This document shows positions 10,423-22,900 of a stretch of 60,503 nt of DNA, in pieces (the first letter of the stretch is position 1; each line of letters begins with the position of its first letter). The stretch spans positions 690,834 through 751,336 of the forward strand of contig CAJINV010000023.1 of NCBI GenBank assembly GCA_905178155.1. The letters are read 5' to 3'. The notes below the pieces were generated by a model. That model did no database searches, was not told where the DNA came from, and was given only the letters and a program-made list of their open reading frames with translations. The position numbers and the translations under genes were made by a program. Origin of the DNA: Amoebophrya sp. A120 (lineage: Eukaryota > Sar > Dinophyceae > Syndiniales > Amoebophryaceae).

Positions 10423-13400
10423 ATGGACGATTTCGGCGTGATCGTTCCTATCCTGAGTAAAAACATCCCCACCCCAGAGTTGTCATGCAAATCTGCATGC
10501 CAAAAAAGCTTGTCATGCGGAGCGCCATGAGAGGCATTCTCTAGTCGTGTTTTGGAATTTGTGATGCTATAATGAGCATGATATACTAGATCTGTGATGC
10601 TGCTGAACTACCTAGACAGGGTTACACTACGAGGACAAATTTGTCATGCCAAACGACCAAAGCTGGCTGATTTGTCTAGCAGATTACGCATCTTGACTCT
10701 GGTGCGGGGACGTTTTTACAAACGATAGTTCCGCCAGCAGCGTCAGGCACCGCGCCGGCATGCTCTGGCAGCACTGCGCAAGTTGGTCACGACTATGTGG
10801 ACATCCAGCTTGACTCTGACGACGAGGATCTGGACGGACGCGGCGGCGCAGATGCGAAGCGACGCGGTGGAACAAGCAGCGGCGGCCTATCAACTGTAAA
10901 AATGTCTGGGTCTGGACGATTCTGACACTTGTCATGCACGTTTTGCATGAGCCCTGATGTCTGTGATGCATGCCCTAGCATCACAGCCTTTTTGAGAGCT
11001 TCTTGATGCATATTCCGCATGACAAATGCCCTCTCCGCGTAGCAAAAAGAACATTCCTTTTGGTACTCATGCAATGCAGATTCTTGTGGAATCCAAATGC
11101 AGCATCACAAGTTGCATTTTTCCAGACCCAGACATTTTTACATTTCATACGGCCTCAGGCGTGCTGACAGTCAAGGTTGTAGCGCGACGAAATCACACCC
11201 CCGGGACGACGGGGACTCTCTCGACGTCGAAGCCAGAAAGTCTTCCACGTGGTGTCCTCCGACAAACGCGCTCCCTTTGATGACCCCTCGCGCCCTCCGG
11301 TTGGTTGTGTCTTACGGCCTTTGCCTGGCCTTGTGCCTCCTCGTTGCTGTGCGGTTCAGTGGCTGGATTTTCAACGTCTTCATCTTTGACTACGCAGCTC
11401 CGGGCGCCTATTTTTGGCGGGCCGCACAAGTTGACGGAAGTTTGCGAGGGGCGGCGGGTGCAGCAGGAGCAGGAGCCGACCGCCCATTAGAGAATATCGA
11501 GCCTCCGGAAGGCCGACGAATCATATTACAATTAAAAATGCCCTCACCCTGGAATTTGAAAATAAAGTTTCTCATGCAAAGTTTCCAAATGAAAGCTTTT
11601 TGTCTTGCATGAAAGGACTACGAGCCTTTCTGATATGCAGAACCTAGACTGCGCAAGGTAGCTTTTGCATCACAGATCCGGCTGTTATTGGGCTCCTTTG
11701 CAACACAAATGTGAGCTATTCAGGATGGGAAATTATTTGTCGTGCTGATATAGCAAGACGGGGAATGTTTCCATTGGAATGGTTTGCAATACAAATGCTG
11801 CCAAGTGCAGGGGTGGGTGCATTTATCACTGTGATAAATCGGGTACGGGATTTTGACCGGGTGTAATCGGTTCCCGCAGATCGCAGACCAGCTTTATCGA
11901 GTGCAAATATCCCTGGATGTCTGGAAGAGTGCGCGATTTGTCATGCAGCTTTTCCATGACCCATGAGGTCTGGAATGCAGGACCTAGCATGACAGATTCT
12001 GTGCGATCTGTATGATGCCTATCCTGCATGAGAAACTCCCTCCCGACTTGGCCAAAACTAGTAGACGACTTTAGTAATCACGCAACACAGATTTTTGCAT
12101 GGTTAAGATTTTGCATGACAAGTTCCACTCTTCCAGACCCAGGCATGTTTGCAATGCATAAGCTTCGAAGTCTCGGAAAAATGGGGGTCCCGGCCGAGGA
12201 CATCCAGGTAATGCTGACGATGTGCGGGCCTTCGGCTATCTACGGCAAGACGACACAGGAAGACTGCGAGCTGTTCGCCAACAGCGCCCGGGTCGCACAA
12301 TTTTGGACAGACACGGAGCTCGCAAGCCTGGCGCAATTCCAGCACATGACGGCGTGGAGGAGCAAGATGCAACCCATCACCAAGCAGGACGCTATCCGTG
12401 GCTACTACGAGCACAAGGATCTGCGCCACTGCGGAGCTCCTGGAGGTGCTGCTGGCGGTGCAATTACTGCTAGTAGTAGTACATCAGAGGCGGGACGAGC
12501 AGGGGGTGGAGCGGCGGCGGGTATAATCCAATTAAAGCGAAAGCAGAATTCGGTCGAGCCCAAGGAGGAGATGAATAGCGGAACGCGGGCTGGTGCTGGA
12601 GGTGAGCAGATATCAAAATGAAAAATCCCCCCTTTTCCATATTGAAAAGCTATGTTTCCGAAAATTTGTGTTGCTGATTTGAGGTCACAAATCACATGTG
12701 TCTTGCAAGACGACAAAGGCAGAAGCTTCGGCCCCATCATGGAAGCGATTTGTCATGCTGTCGGACTTAAAGCGGAGCCGTTTGCCATGCTGAACAACTA
12801 GACCCATACGCCCCTGCCTAGCCTGGGGATCTGGCCGCAATGCCTTCCTGCAATACAAAGGCGATTCGTGTACACAAATCCAGCATAAGAAGTTTCGTTT
12901 TGATATGGGGAGGGGGGATTTTTCCTTGCAATAGCAGAACAAAGTTGACGATAGAAAAAGTGGCGGCGCCAACGACGCGAGCGAGGGAGCGAGCCTCCAT
13001 TCTACTTTTTTCAAATGCAAAAATGTCTGGGTCTGGAAGAATACAACTTTGTAATGCGTGTCTGGCATGACTCGGGAATCTGTGTTGCATAGGCACGAAA
13101 GAGCCCTCTTGACTGTCATGCGAAAAGGCAGTTTGCCATGCGGAATACGTAAGACATGGCAGCCACAAAATTTGTCATGCATAGCTGCGTATTGCGGCGC
13201 GTCTATCATTCACTTTTAGCACTACAAGTTTCCAGACCCAGACATTTTTGCATTTTATAACTTCCACCGCGGATCAGCGAGAAGAACTACATGCAGCCAC
13301 GGCGAGCGGACTGAGTGTCGTCTCCGAGCTACCCACGCACCCAGCGGGAGCAGACGCCTGGATTCGCGCCGAACCCCTGCCGCCGCATGGTCGAGAGTGG

Positions 13401-16400
13401 CGGAGCACCACGACGGTGGCCCCCGACGCCGGGGCGGCAGCAGCTCTGCTCCGCCTGAATAAGCAGGGGCAGGAACAAGGAGAGGACAGGAGAGCTGCAC
13501 CGGGAAAGCAGGCAGGACAGCGGCAGCAGATGATGGATCCGGTCATCTTATCCTGAGTAGAAACGGGGCCGACGACACCCCATAGTCAAGATGGGAAATT
13601 TGCTAGACAAATCTACACGCTTAGGGTGTCGCGCATGACAAGTTCGGCCTCGTACTGTAATCCTGTTTAGTACCTCGCTCAGAAGCATCACAAATCTAGC
13701 CTACAATGCTGATTGGAGCATTACAATAATTCCAAAACACTACTAGAAAATGCCTGTCATGGGGCTGCTCCGCATGAGAAACATTTTGGGCATGCGTTTT
13801 TGCATGACAACTCTGGGGTGGGGTTGGGCACGTTTATTTTACTCAGGATACATCTCTGTGGCGACGCGGCTCGCGACGCAGGGCGATGTCGTCTTGCCGT
13901 CCAGCTACGGTGCTGGAGACCACGGTGCCGCTGGCACAGGAATTACGTCCTCTTCTACCGCTATGGCAGCGGCAAAGACTTTTTTCAAAAAAACTTTCTT
14001 TTTTCGCCACATATGATTTTACGGCACTTCAAAGGCATACAAGCGGGCAAGCGCAGAATAGATCTGCATAGGCGTAGAGATTCCGCTTGGTACTTGGCTA
14101 GCTACCCGAAAGCCAGGAGAAAAGTGGCCTCAGGAGCAGCCGCGGCCATGGATTCAGTCCTTGGCGCTGTGGCCTCGTGGTACATAACACGCAAGGCCTC
14201 GGCCACGACTTTGGTGTATGGGCAGGGCCTTCGGGATAAGTCAGCGACATTCTGACGGGTTCGCCTAGAAGCGGCGGTCTGAAACGCGCACCGCCTCGAG
14301 ACATGTCCCGTCCTGGCTTTGGAAGTGCCCCAAGAGGCAAATACAGAGCACGCGGACACCTTCGGCGCCCTTGAATTTATTCCCCGCCAGGCTGTGCAAG
14401 TCTCCGTCTTGGCCGAATTCGCGCGGTCACTGTTCAAGACATATTTTATCAAAATCTGCGAACTTGCGCAAACGAAAAGCGGGGTCGGGCCCCCCCTTGA
14501 GGGGGGGGGGTTTGGGGGACCCCCTTTCGTGGAGATACCTATGGGGAGTAACTCTCTTAAAAGGCCCCAAAGGAGGGGGGGTTTGGAGGACCCCTCGGGG
14601 GCACCCCAAGAGGATTTCGGCTTTCAGCCCAGGAGGGAGCTCTGCTGGCCTCCGTGCAAAACAGCCGGGGCGAAGAAACGCCCCCGGAGATCCAGGGCCG
14701 GAAGAGCGCCGCGGCCGCGGCATCAATGTCATCGGCAATGCGGCGCATGGCTTTGAATTGTTCAAAAGCTACGCGCGGGCGTCTGTTTCGCCTGTTAGGG
14801 CGTGGGCCTTTTGTTGGCTCCAGCCGACAGCGCCTCCGGCTTTGGGCTGGCCGCGTATCGCTGTCATTAAACCGGCAGCACTGCAGGGGCTGGCTGTTCG
14901 ACATCTGCGCCGGCCATGACGGACCCACAGCCGTGGCGCCGTGCGCCACCAATGCGGCCATCTTCCTGCCTCCAGGCTACCGAGCTCAGAAGACCTTGGC
15001 AGAAGCTGTCGCCACGCAATCGATTTTCGCCTCCAGCAAGCTATCTGCTAACCGCGACGGGCGATCCTTATGTCGCAAAAAAAAAAAGTTTTTTGGAAAA
15101 AAGCGCCGCTGGCACAGGAATTACGTCCTCTTCTACCGCGCGGACTACAGGACTAGCACACATCAAAGATCAGGAGCAGGATAATACCGGCTTTTCGATA
15201 ATTCGCGCGATGCCGAACCTGGACCACAAGTCGGCTTTTCCTGTCTTCAACCAGCGGTTTTGGAACGGCATATCGTGGTGGAAAAAAAGGGTTACAGTTA
15301 CACACATAGTCTATGCAAGGCCGGCAACACAGACAGCCTTTGTCATGCAGGACATGCTTGGGAGCCTCGTTTCCTTCCTGTTTTCCCTTAATATGATCTT
15401 CGCATCACAAGTTTTCTCTGCCACACAGAAAAAATTTGTGATGCAGAAACTCCAACAAATGTGTAACTGTAACATTTTTTTCTCGTGATATGGCAAGGAA
15501 AACGGGTACTACGCGGTGCTGCAGGACGCTCCCAATACTCACCCGGCCATTATCAAAAGGAAACATCCCCACTCCCCATCATGACCAGGTACGTTTTCGA
15601 AAATTTGTGTTGCTGATTTGTGACCGCGTATCGTCTCCGTATTGCATGAAGGCAACTCCACAGGCGCCGCCGCATTCTACAAGCGGGCTGTCATGCTCAT
15701 ACTCCTACAGCGTAGACGTCTGCCATGCTAAGAACCTAGGCCAAAACCTGTCTTCTCAGGCTTGATATGGGCCTTGTGTCCTCGCCAGCAAGACAGCACT
15801 AATTTGTGCGCGCAAATTCGGCAACAGAAGTCTCCGCTTCAATATGGGGAGGGGGGATTTTTCATTCTGATAGCCATGTGGGGCCACCCAGACATCCCCC
15901 CGGCAGTGACTCCGTTTCAGCAGCAGCACTTTCGCGTGACCAATTTCTTCATGTGGATGTTTGGGATTTTGTTTAGCCAATACGAGTACGCGGCCGTGCT
16001 AGAGGACGATTTGGGGCTTTCGCAGTACCTGCACCAATTCTTCTTGCTTAGCTCTTCGGTGATGGACCTGGATGACACGTTGGCGGGGGCCAGCGCCTGG
16101 CACGATAATCAGGTCGAGAAGGCCCCCACTCTCGACATTCTCCGCCAGAATCACTTCGGCGGACTGGGTTGGATGACAAGTCGGTCCGTTTTTCTCGGGT
16201 ACATGATGCCCTGGATGCGGCCAGACCGCGGACACCTCGGGTGGGACACCATTTTATCCTTTGACACGGACAAGATGATGGTTTCGCCGCGGCCGACGAA
16301 CAAAATCGGACAGGAGGGAGGTGCACCACAGCAAATGTTGAGGTCCGCTTCGCTACTGGGTGCAAGGACATCAACTGAAGCGGAGCAAGGAGAAGAAAAC

Positions 16401-18880
16401 TTTCGCGGCGCGCACGGAGTGAATAGCAAGGGTGGGATATGCAAGAAAAAAACTGTGTAAGTGTAATGACTCTGTAATGCAGAACATGCAAGAGAGTTTA
16501 CACCTGTCATGCCGGACAACCATGAAGTCCTCTTTCCATGTGTGCTTTCCCTTACAAGCCACGCATGACAGGTTTTCCACCCTGTCATGGCAGACAAACT
16601 TGTGATGCTGCTTTCCCAAAAAAGACTTACTACAATAACATAGTTTTTTTCTTGCATATGGGATTTTGGTTAAGGCGAGCAGCCAAGGCAGTGCAGCGAG
16701 CAGCCGAACCGCAGCACTGTACTTCGATATCGAGAGGAAAAATCCCCCCTCCCCATTTCAAAAGGAAACTTCTGAAGATGCTAGATTTGTGTACACAAAT
16801 CAGATTTGTCTTGCAGTAGGGGACTGCAGGCCGATATCATGCCAGTGCGCAGAGGTTTTGGCCTAGGCACTTAGCATGGGGAACGCCTATGCTGTAGGAC
16901 CAACAGCATTACAAACCGCCTGCATAATGGGGCGGAGCGGATGCCGTTGCTTTCTTGCAAGACAGACACGATTTGTGGTCACAAATCAGCATCGCAAATT
17001 TTTGGAGGCGTTCCTTTTCGATATGGGGAGGGGGGATTTTTCCCTACGATATTCGAAGACTTGGCTTTCGACGCGTTTGTCCCGAAGTCAAGCACGTACC
17101 GATTCTTCTCCGCCGACGAGCAGTCCGGGGGACCTTCGCACAAGGAACGGCTCTGCTTTCTATATCCGTCTGTGGCATTGACCAGGCATTTGAGCACCAA
17201 CACCCACATTTCCGGCACAAAAGCCGAGTATAAACGGTTGGAGTCTCTAGGATTCTGGCCGGATTTATCGCGAGAAAAAAGTGTTACAGTCACACACTTG
17301 TTGGAGTTTCTGCATCACAAATTTTCTCTGTGTGGGAGAGAAAACTTGTAATGCAAAGATCATAAGGGAAAATTCATAGGAAACGAGGTTCGCAAGCATT
17401 TTCTGCATGACAAAGGTTGTCTGTCTTGCGGCTCCTGCAACATAATGTCTAACCAGCCACCCCCCGGCGAAGGCCGCCGGGGAGGGGGCTGCTCGGTGGA
17501 GGTGTTCCGGTGGGGAAGGTGGCGCCAGCAATGAATCGCTGCGCGCCGCTACACAACCAAAGTAATGAAAAAAGCCCGGCCAATGTTTCGGCATGGGCGG
17601 GCACCATGCCCGGCCTTTGTAGCTGCGCGCCGTTGGGAAATGCACACAGGAAACTACTTCCGGGCGCCAACGTTGAAGAAGCCACAAGGGCGACGCACCT
17701 GCTGCCAGCGCGCGCGCGCGCGGTGGGAAAGAAGTTGCGGCCACCCTAGGTGGCCGACCAGGTTAATACGGGGCGCCGCGCCCCCTCTGGGGGACGCAGA
17801 GCGGCGCACGCACTTTGAACGGCCGCTCTGATCTGAAAGCGAAAACAATGCCAGCCGGCCGCTGCGCCCTAACGAGCTTCTATAGGGGGCGCCGCGCGCA
17901 GACAAGAGGGCAGGCTGTGCTCCTGGAGGTGGTCCGCGAGAGGGTCCCGGAGAGGGTCCGGGAGAGGGTCCGGGAGAGGTTCAGAGAGGGTCGGAGAGGG
18001 TCCCGGAGAGGGTCCGGGAGAGGGTCGGAGAGGTCCCGAGAGGGTCCGGCGAGAGGTAAAGTAGAGGTTTCCGGAGAGGTTTGAGGTAGAGGGTCGCCTA
18101 GAGGGTCGCCCTATACTACGCACCCTCTCCGACCCTCTACACCCTCTTCCCCTACCCTCTATTTTACCTCTGTCCAACCTCTACCCACCCTCTGCGCGCG
18201 TATAGCCGCGCTTTAAGGCCGTGCATACTACGCACCCTCTCCCTTACCTCTACTTTTCCTCTCGTTTTACCTCTCCCCGACCCTCTTATTTTGCCCGACC
18301 CTCTATCTTACCTCTCCGACCCTCTATTTTACCTCTCCCGAACCTCTCCCCAACCTCTACCCTACCCTCTCCGGCCCCAAAGTTTGCCTTATATAATATA
18401 TATAATTGTGACACTTTTTCCTTGCGATAAGATTCCATCCAGCCACAATGGCCAAATGCAGCTACCTTGTTGGCTTGGAACTACGAGCGCCACGTGTTGG
18501 AGAAGGCGCTTCTAGGACTTCAGCACGTGGTCTCCTCTTCGGGGAAGCTACCTGCAGTTCCGGAGGGGGTTCCCGGAATAGAATTCCAACGCGGCGCACA
18601 GCGGCCGCCGACCACGCAGCTCGGAGGCGGGGGCTTCACTTTGCAAGAACGCCGCCAGACCATTGCGGCGAATGCGAAGGTGCACTGCCTGGCTAACTGT
18701 CTGGACGATACGGATGCGGAAGGGTGGAACTACATGCGGGAGCGGTTCCACATGATCGGAGTTGGATGGGGGGGCACTCCGAGGCAATCGTACAAGGGAA
18801 CCGTAATGGTTTACCAACACCCCCATCGGCACTTCGTGGTTGCGGAATATTCTCCCTATTACAAGCTGCTTTGCACTTAA
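10423..18880 (+). CDS. Gene 2: type II membrane glycosyltransferase, GT13 / GnT-I-like
   Basis: Exons 10423-10448, 10733-10887, 11155-11523, 11842-11894, 12166-12610, 12939-13008, 13265-13548, 13856-13961 joined to 15140-15270, 15496-15550, 15878-16437, 16664-16727, 17057-17265, 18435-18880 (TAA) encode 990 residues. A single hydrophobic segment at about 109-127 (VVSYGLCLALCLLVAV) indicates a Golgi/ER signal anchor, followed by a long low-complexity stem. The catalytic region has LEDDLGLS with EDD at 607-609, SAWHDN at 636-641, FGGLGWM at 657-663 and GHLGWDT. These match the order of VEDDL, SAWNDN and GLGWM in N-acetylglucosaminyltransferase I and POMGNT1. The ~300-residue C-terminal extension (ending YSPYYKLLCT) is not recognised. 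Acceptor and donor are unknown. The 13856-15270 joint rests on removing a 1178-bp repeat-to-repeat insertion, the least certain part of the model. AATAAA hexamers occur at 18992 and 19002. Confidence 0.8.
10449..10727 (-). mobile_element. Introner C, gene 2
   Basis: 279 bp; TSD GTTCC at 10444-10448 and 10728-10732. It lies only 26 nt after the start codon. Confidence 0.9.
10888..11149. mobile_element. Introner B, gene 2
   Basis: 262 bp; TSD CGGCC at 10883-10887 and 11150-11154. Confidence 0.9.
11524..11836. mobile_element. Introner F, gene 2
   Basis: 313 bp; flanks AATCA/AATCG match at 4 of 5 bases. Confidence 0.85.
11895..12160. mobile_element. Introner B, gene 2
   Basis: 266 bp; TSD AGCTT at 11890-11894 and 12161-12165. 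Interior is reversed relative to the B element at 43950. Confidence 0.9.
12611..12933 (+). mobile_element. Introner A, gene 2
   Basis: 323 bp; TSD GCAGA at 12606-12610 and 12934-12938. Confidence 0.9.
13009..13259. mobile_element. Introner B, gene 2
   Basis: 251 bp; flanks ACTTT/ACTTC. Both terminal tetranucleotides have drifted (TTTC and TATA). Confidence 0.85.
13549..13850 (+). mobile_element. Introner C, gene 2
   Basis: 302 bp; TSD CATCT at 13544-13548 and 13851-13855. Confidence 0.9.
13927..13961 (+). repeat. 35-bp direct repeat, left copy
   Basis: Identical to 15105-15139 (starts GCCGCTGGCACAGG, ends TTCTACCGC). The pair brackets a foreign ~1.1-kb segment within a gene 2 exon. Confidence 0.9.
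13962..15104. mobile_element. 1.1-kb insertion in a gene 2 exon with poly(T)/poly(A)-rich inverted ends
   Basis: Inverted repeats near the ends, about 13979-14015 and 15066-15103, share CTTTTTTC, AAAAAACTTT and a GCSACATA block. The repeat-to-repeat distance (1178 bp) is not a multiple of three; read through, the frame stops at TGA 14014-14016. Removing one 35-bp copy plus the insert rejoins the frame into the glycosyltransferase domain. Interior has two GC-rich blocks with long G runs (about 14496-14600); no transposase or known protein was recognised. It may be excised like an introner, be a segregating mutation, or be an assembly artefact. Confidence 0.7.
15105..15139 (+). repeat. 35-bp direct repeat, right copy
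   Basis: Second copy of the repeat at 13927-13961, 100% identical over 35 bases. Confidence 0.9.
15271..15490. mobile_element. Introner E, gene 2
   Basis: 220 bp; flanks CGGCA/TGGCA match at 4 of 5 bases. Confidence 0.88.
15551..15872 (+). mobile_element. Introner A, gene 2
   Basis: 322 bp; TSD GCCAT at 15546-15550 and 15873-15877. Confidence 0.9.
16438..16658. mobile_element. Introner G, gene 2
   Basis: 221 bp; TSD TGGGA at 16433-16437 and 16659-16663. Ends resemble families D and E. A truncated relative lies at 19527-19633. Confidence 0.9.
16728..17051 (-). mobile_element. Introner A, gene 2
   Basis: 324 bp; TSD TTCGA at 16723-16727 and 17052-17056. Confidence 0.9.
17266..18429. mobile_element. 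Introner E with a ~950-bp nested insertion, gene 2
   Basis: Flanks GGATT/AGATT match at 4 of 5. The first ~180 bp and the last ~32 bp match a normal 211-220 bp E element (compare 37500-37710). About 17445-18398 is foreign GC-rich DNA. Removing the whole 1164 bp restores the gene 2 frame (FWPD joined to SIQPQWPN). Confidence 0.85.
17935..18375. repeat. GAGAGGGTC array facing a CCCTCT array (large inverted repeat)
   Basis: GAGAGGGTCC-type repeats fill about 17935-18110 and CCCTCTCCGA-type repeats fill about 18118-18375 on the same strand. The arms are complementary and separated by only a few bases, so a long hairpin is possible. It lies inside the DNA nested in the E introner. Confidence 0.85.
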
Positions 18881-19924
18881 ACAAACTTCTACACAAAAAA
18901 CACATCACTGGAGAGGACTCTCATCTACACAGAAATGATAAATTCAAAGCTTCATGTTATGATTCGATCATTTCATCTTAGTCGAGTTACGAATAAAAGC
19001 AAATAAACTAAAGACGTAAACGTATTTATTTTCCTTATTTTTGCCGCAAAGAGCAGCTCGGTGTTGTTCTAAAAGAAATTCTGGCTAAATATCAAAGTAC
19101 GGAGCGTATGCATCGCATCACAATTTATTTTCCAACTTGATCATTTGATTACCACGACCCGGACACGCATACATTACCACAGAGCAAACGAGAAAATTCC
19201 CACCGAGTCACATCAACACTGTTTTGCGTTTTTTCTTCTTTTTCGACTCTGTGATAGTGTTGGAGCAAGCGAGAGCATTCGGAGCGGTTCGATTTTTGAC
19301 AGTCGCCTACCGCGAGCTTCTATAAGCGCGACAATTCCAGCTAGGTCCTGGGAAAGTTTGTTTTTTCATTCAACGAAACTCCTCCGCAACAAATCTGCTA
19401 TGCACAGTTGACAGATAACGCGTCAGAAAACAGGATGCGTGCACCAAAAAAGTGTTTTTTTTTTAAAAAAATAGAAAAAAGTAAATTCGCAGACATGATG
19501 TAAGTATCAAAGTAAATTCGTAGTGTGTTTTCCGTTACAAGCCACGCATGACAGGTTCTCTGTATCATGTAGAGCAAATCTGTGATGCTGTCAGCCCAAG
19601 GAAGTTACACTAACACAGTTTTTTCCTTGGATAACTGAAGTCTTTTCTTTTCAATCCAGTCAATGGATCGATATTTTCATCTCGCGATCTACTTTTGAAC
19701 GAACTGTGGTAAGTGATCCGAATACAACTTGTTGGCTCTTGTGTTTTATTTTTTACAAGTGATGTTTGCTATTGACACTTGTAGTAGTGCCAAAAAAATT
19801 ATCGAGTATCGAGCATTTAATATTTTTTGGCTTTGTACTTGTATCGAGGTTGACCACTATGACTTGTTCTCATTTATTTTTCCCGCAATTATGCATTTTT
19901 AAATTCGGCTCGCTGTTTTTGAAT
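18881..19924. other. Intergenic region between genes 2 and 3
   Basis: Contains AATAAA hexamers at 18992 and 19002 and a 5'-truncated G introner at 19527-19633. Nothing else was recognised. Confidence 0.6.
19527..19633. mobile_element. Truncated family G introner
   Basis: Matches only the right half of the element at 16438-16658 (TTACAAGCCACGCATGACAG onward) and ends CTTGGATA. No left end or TSD. Confidence 0.7.
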
Positions 19925-22900
19925 ATGACCCGAACTGCCAGCAGGAGATCTTGCCATCTTCTCGGTGGTGTGCGGCGGCGATCTTGTTATCAACTACACC
20001 TCGTCTGCCTCATTATGCTCGCATCCGTTTTTATATCCTGATTGAAAACGTCCCCACACCAGAGTCAAGATGGGGACTTTGCAACACAAACCTAGGAGTT
20101 TTGGGAGTCACGCATGACAAGTTTTAGTCGGTAAGGTAGTGCAAGTTAGCAAGGAAAGCCGCACCACAAATCGATCTACTGATCCTGTTTACAGCATTAC
20201 AAGTTCCCAAACACGATTGAAAATCCCTGTCATGGGGTTGCGCATCACAAATGTTCCTGTCATGGCAAATCTGCATGACAACTCTCGGGTTGGGGACGTT
20301 TTTACACAGGATATTTTACCACGCGAGTTCTTGTCACGACCAGGGTGCTTATTATTTGCAAAAACGTCCCCACCTCAGAATTGTCATGCAAAGTGGCATG
20401 CCTAAAATGTTTCTCATGCGCAGGTAAGGCACAAATGGTCCAGCCTCCCCTGTCCGGGCGGGGTTGCGGGTTAGGGGAGAGTCTCGCCCCTTAACCCAAA
20501 GGGGTACGCCGTCTCTTCCGTGAGAACAAAAACGTATGGCGTAAAATGGGTCGGGTCCTGGATCGTTCTGTATGTTCGGCTGTCGCGCTCGGCTAGGTGG
20601 CCGGGCTATACTGATCAGGTGTGGTGGGTAGCTCCCGACTGGTTGGCACTTTTCTTGGGGCGACTTGCCGTGGTAGCGCTCGGCTTTTGTATGATGAGGT
20701 TGCCGAAAGTGCTTCCTCGCCCACCCCCCGGGGAGGGGATCCTTGACCTGTGGCGCTGGGAGCGGGTGTCCACTACATGATGATGATGATGATGATGATG
20801 ATGCGCAGCCACATGAAACTTCCAGATAGCATTAAATGGTGCTATCTGGAAGTATAATGTGATGGTGGAATCACGATGAGGTAGTCGATTTGTGATGCGT
20901 CTTCAAAACTACCTCAAACAGCACTACACTACGAGTCCAAATTTGTCAAACGAAACAGCCAAAGCCTCCAGGTTTGTGTTGCAAAATCCCCAGCTTGACT
21001 CTGGGGTGGGGACGTTTTTCCTCCGTATATTGCTGGCGTCATCGCTACCACGCGCCGCCGACCCTAGGAACAGCTGCCTCGACCTGTTATGGATTGCAAA
21101 TATACCTGGATGTCTGGAAACTTGTAATGCCGAATGGTCATGATTGACTGTCACTGTGCCTGTAAGTGCAGTGCAGCATGACAAATGTTCTTTCGAACGC
21201 TTTCTCATGCGCGGAACGCATTACATACTGCGTTTTTGCATGACGAAAGTTGTGTGGTGCTTTATTTGTTGCTTATGCAATACAGATTTTTCAGAAATGA
21301 GAAACATGCAAAAATAGGCCCAGATCGATATTTGCATTTGATACCTGTCGGACATGTGCGACGAACGCGTCGCACTTTCGAAGCGGTGCCAACTTCAGCC
21401 AGACACCTCGAGGAGGTCGACCACAGGAGCCGTTGAAGCGCAGCGTGGAATTGCGCTTGCTACAACAATATGGATTGCAAAAATGTCTGGCTCTGGAAAG
21501 TTGGAACTTCTGATGCTAACTTTGGACTCTAAAAAAATCTGTATTGCATGATCAGCATGGAAAAGCCTAGTTTGTGCGACGCGGGGAGGGCATTTGTCAT
21601 GCGGAATAGGCATCAGGAAGGGTTCTGAAAATCTGTGACGGTAGGGCATACATCACAAACAATCCTGGGTCATGCAAGATATGCATGACAAACCCGGCAA
21701 CATTCCAGACCCAGACACTTTTGCATTTGATAAAGACCGACCGGGAAAAAGTCTTTGCAGGACCACGACCTACCACAGCAAGACTTGTATCCCGTGTGCC
21801 CCTCTCCCCGAGCGACGAAACAAGGGACGAGCCGGGAGATGACGAAAAAGAAGCCTGCCGGTGCAGCTCCAAGTGAAGATGGCGGCGCAGTCGGTGCAAG
21901 AGGCGGCATACAGGAAGACGCTTCTGCGCGAAAGCTTTCTTTAGCTGATTTAGAGGCCGGGGCGCTGTTGAAGGAAGATGAAAGCCAAACCTCAGCGAGC
22001 AGTAAAAATCGGCGAGAGAAAATGAAGACGCCTGTGCTGTACATCAACCTTGACCGCGATCTTCAGCGCGGGCAGAGGATGAACCAGACGCTCGGCAAGC
22101 TATTTGATTATGTTGAGCGTGTGCCCGCACTCACGCTGACGTACTTGCGGCAGCAACTCGTGAAAATGGACGACGCGGAAAAGTTTGCCGATATTCTAGC
22201 CGATTTTAATGACCGACTCAACTATGGCGTCGATCCAGCCAGGGCGCGAGCGGACCCGGGACGCAACGCGCGGGAGGGGGTTTCGCAGCCGCACCAGCGG
22301 TATGTGGGCGCTGCGTTCGCGGCTAGCTTGCTGAAGATCCTGGACGATTCGGAAGACTTGCCGCGGCAAAAAGAAAGTCTGCGTAGTTTCGCCGTGATAG
22401 CGAGCCATCTGAAGGCCCTTCGCCGCGCGCGCGAGCTCTTCTCAAGCGGCGTTCCAGGAGGCCGGGGGGATATACAAGCCGCTTTGATACTAGAAGACGA
22501 CGTGAGTTTCGGGCTTTTGCCCTTCTGGGAGCAAGATCTAGACCAGTTTGTGGCCTCCCTACCGCCCGACTGGGGCGTCGTTCAAGTGGGCCTAACGCTT
22601 GTAAAGGATAACTACAAGACCGACGATCCGGACCCCGCTGTCCCCGTGTTTCCGGACACGGTTGGCAGACAGGTACGCGGTGGAGAGCGAGATGGGGACG
22701 CTGTTCTACAACTTGACGGCGCGGCGGTACAACTAAAGCCTCAACGGCAGGGAGGGCGGCCGAGCCAGGAGCTGCAGCCCGACCTCAATATGCGTGCAGG
22801 GGGAGGGGGACCACCAGCACCACACCCGAAAAAGAAGTACATGCGGAAAACAAGATATTGGGGGGCCTTCGCGTACTTGGTCAGCAGGACCGGCGTGGAT

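Larger units (their letters stand above)
20350..21029 (-). mobile_element. Introner C with nested retroposon, gene 3
   Basis: 680 bp, made of a ~295-bp C element split by a 377-bp insertion plus an 8-bp duplication. Flanks GTGCT/TTGCT match at 4 of 5. Confidence 0.85.

Noticed and set aside
13713-14255. 180-residue + strand open frame through the gene 2 insertion
   Set aside because: It starts inside a C introner, is out of frame with the upstream gene 2 exons and has no recognised domain. A WHRNYVLFYR string within it is the 35-bp repeat read in the wrong frame.
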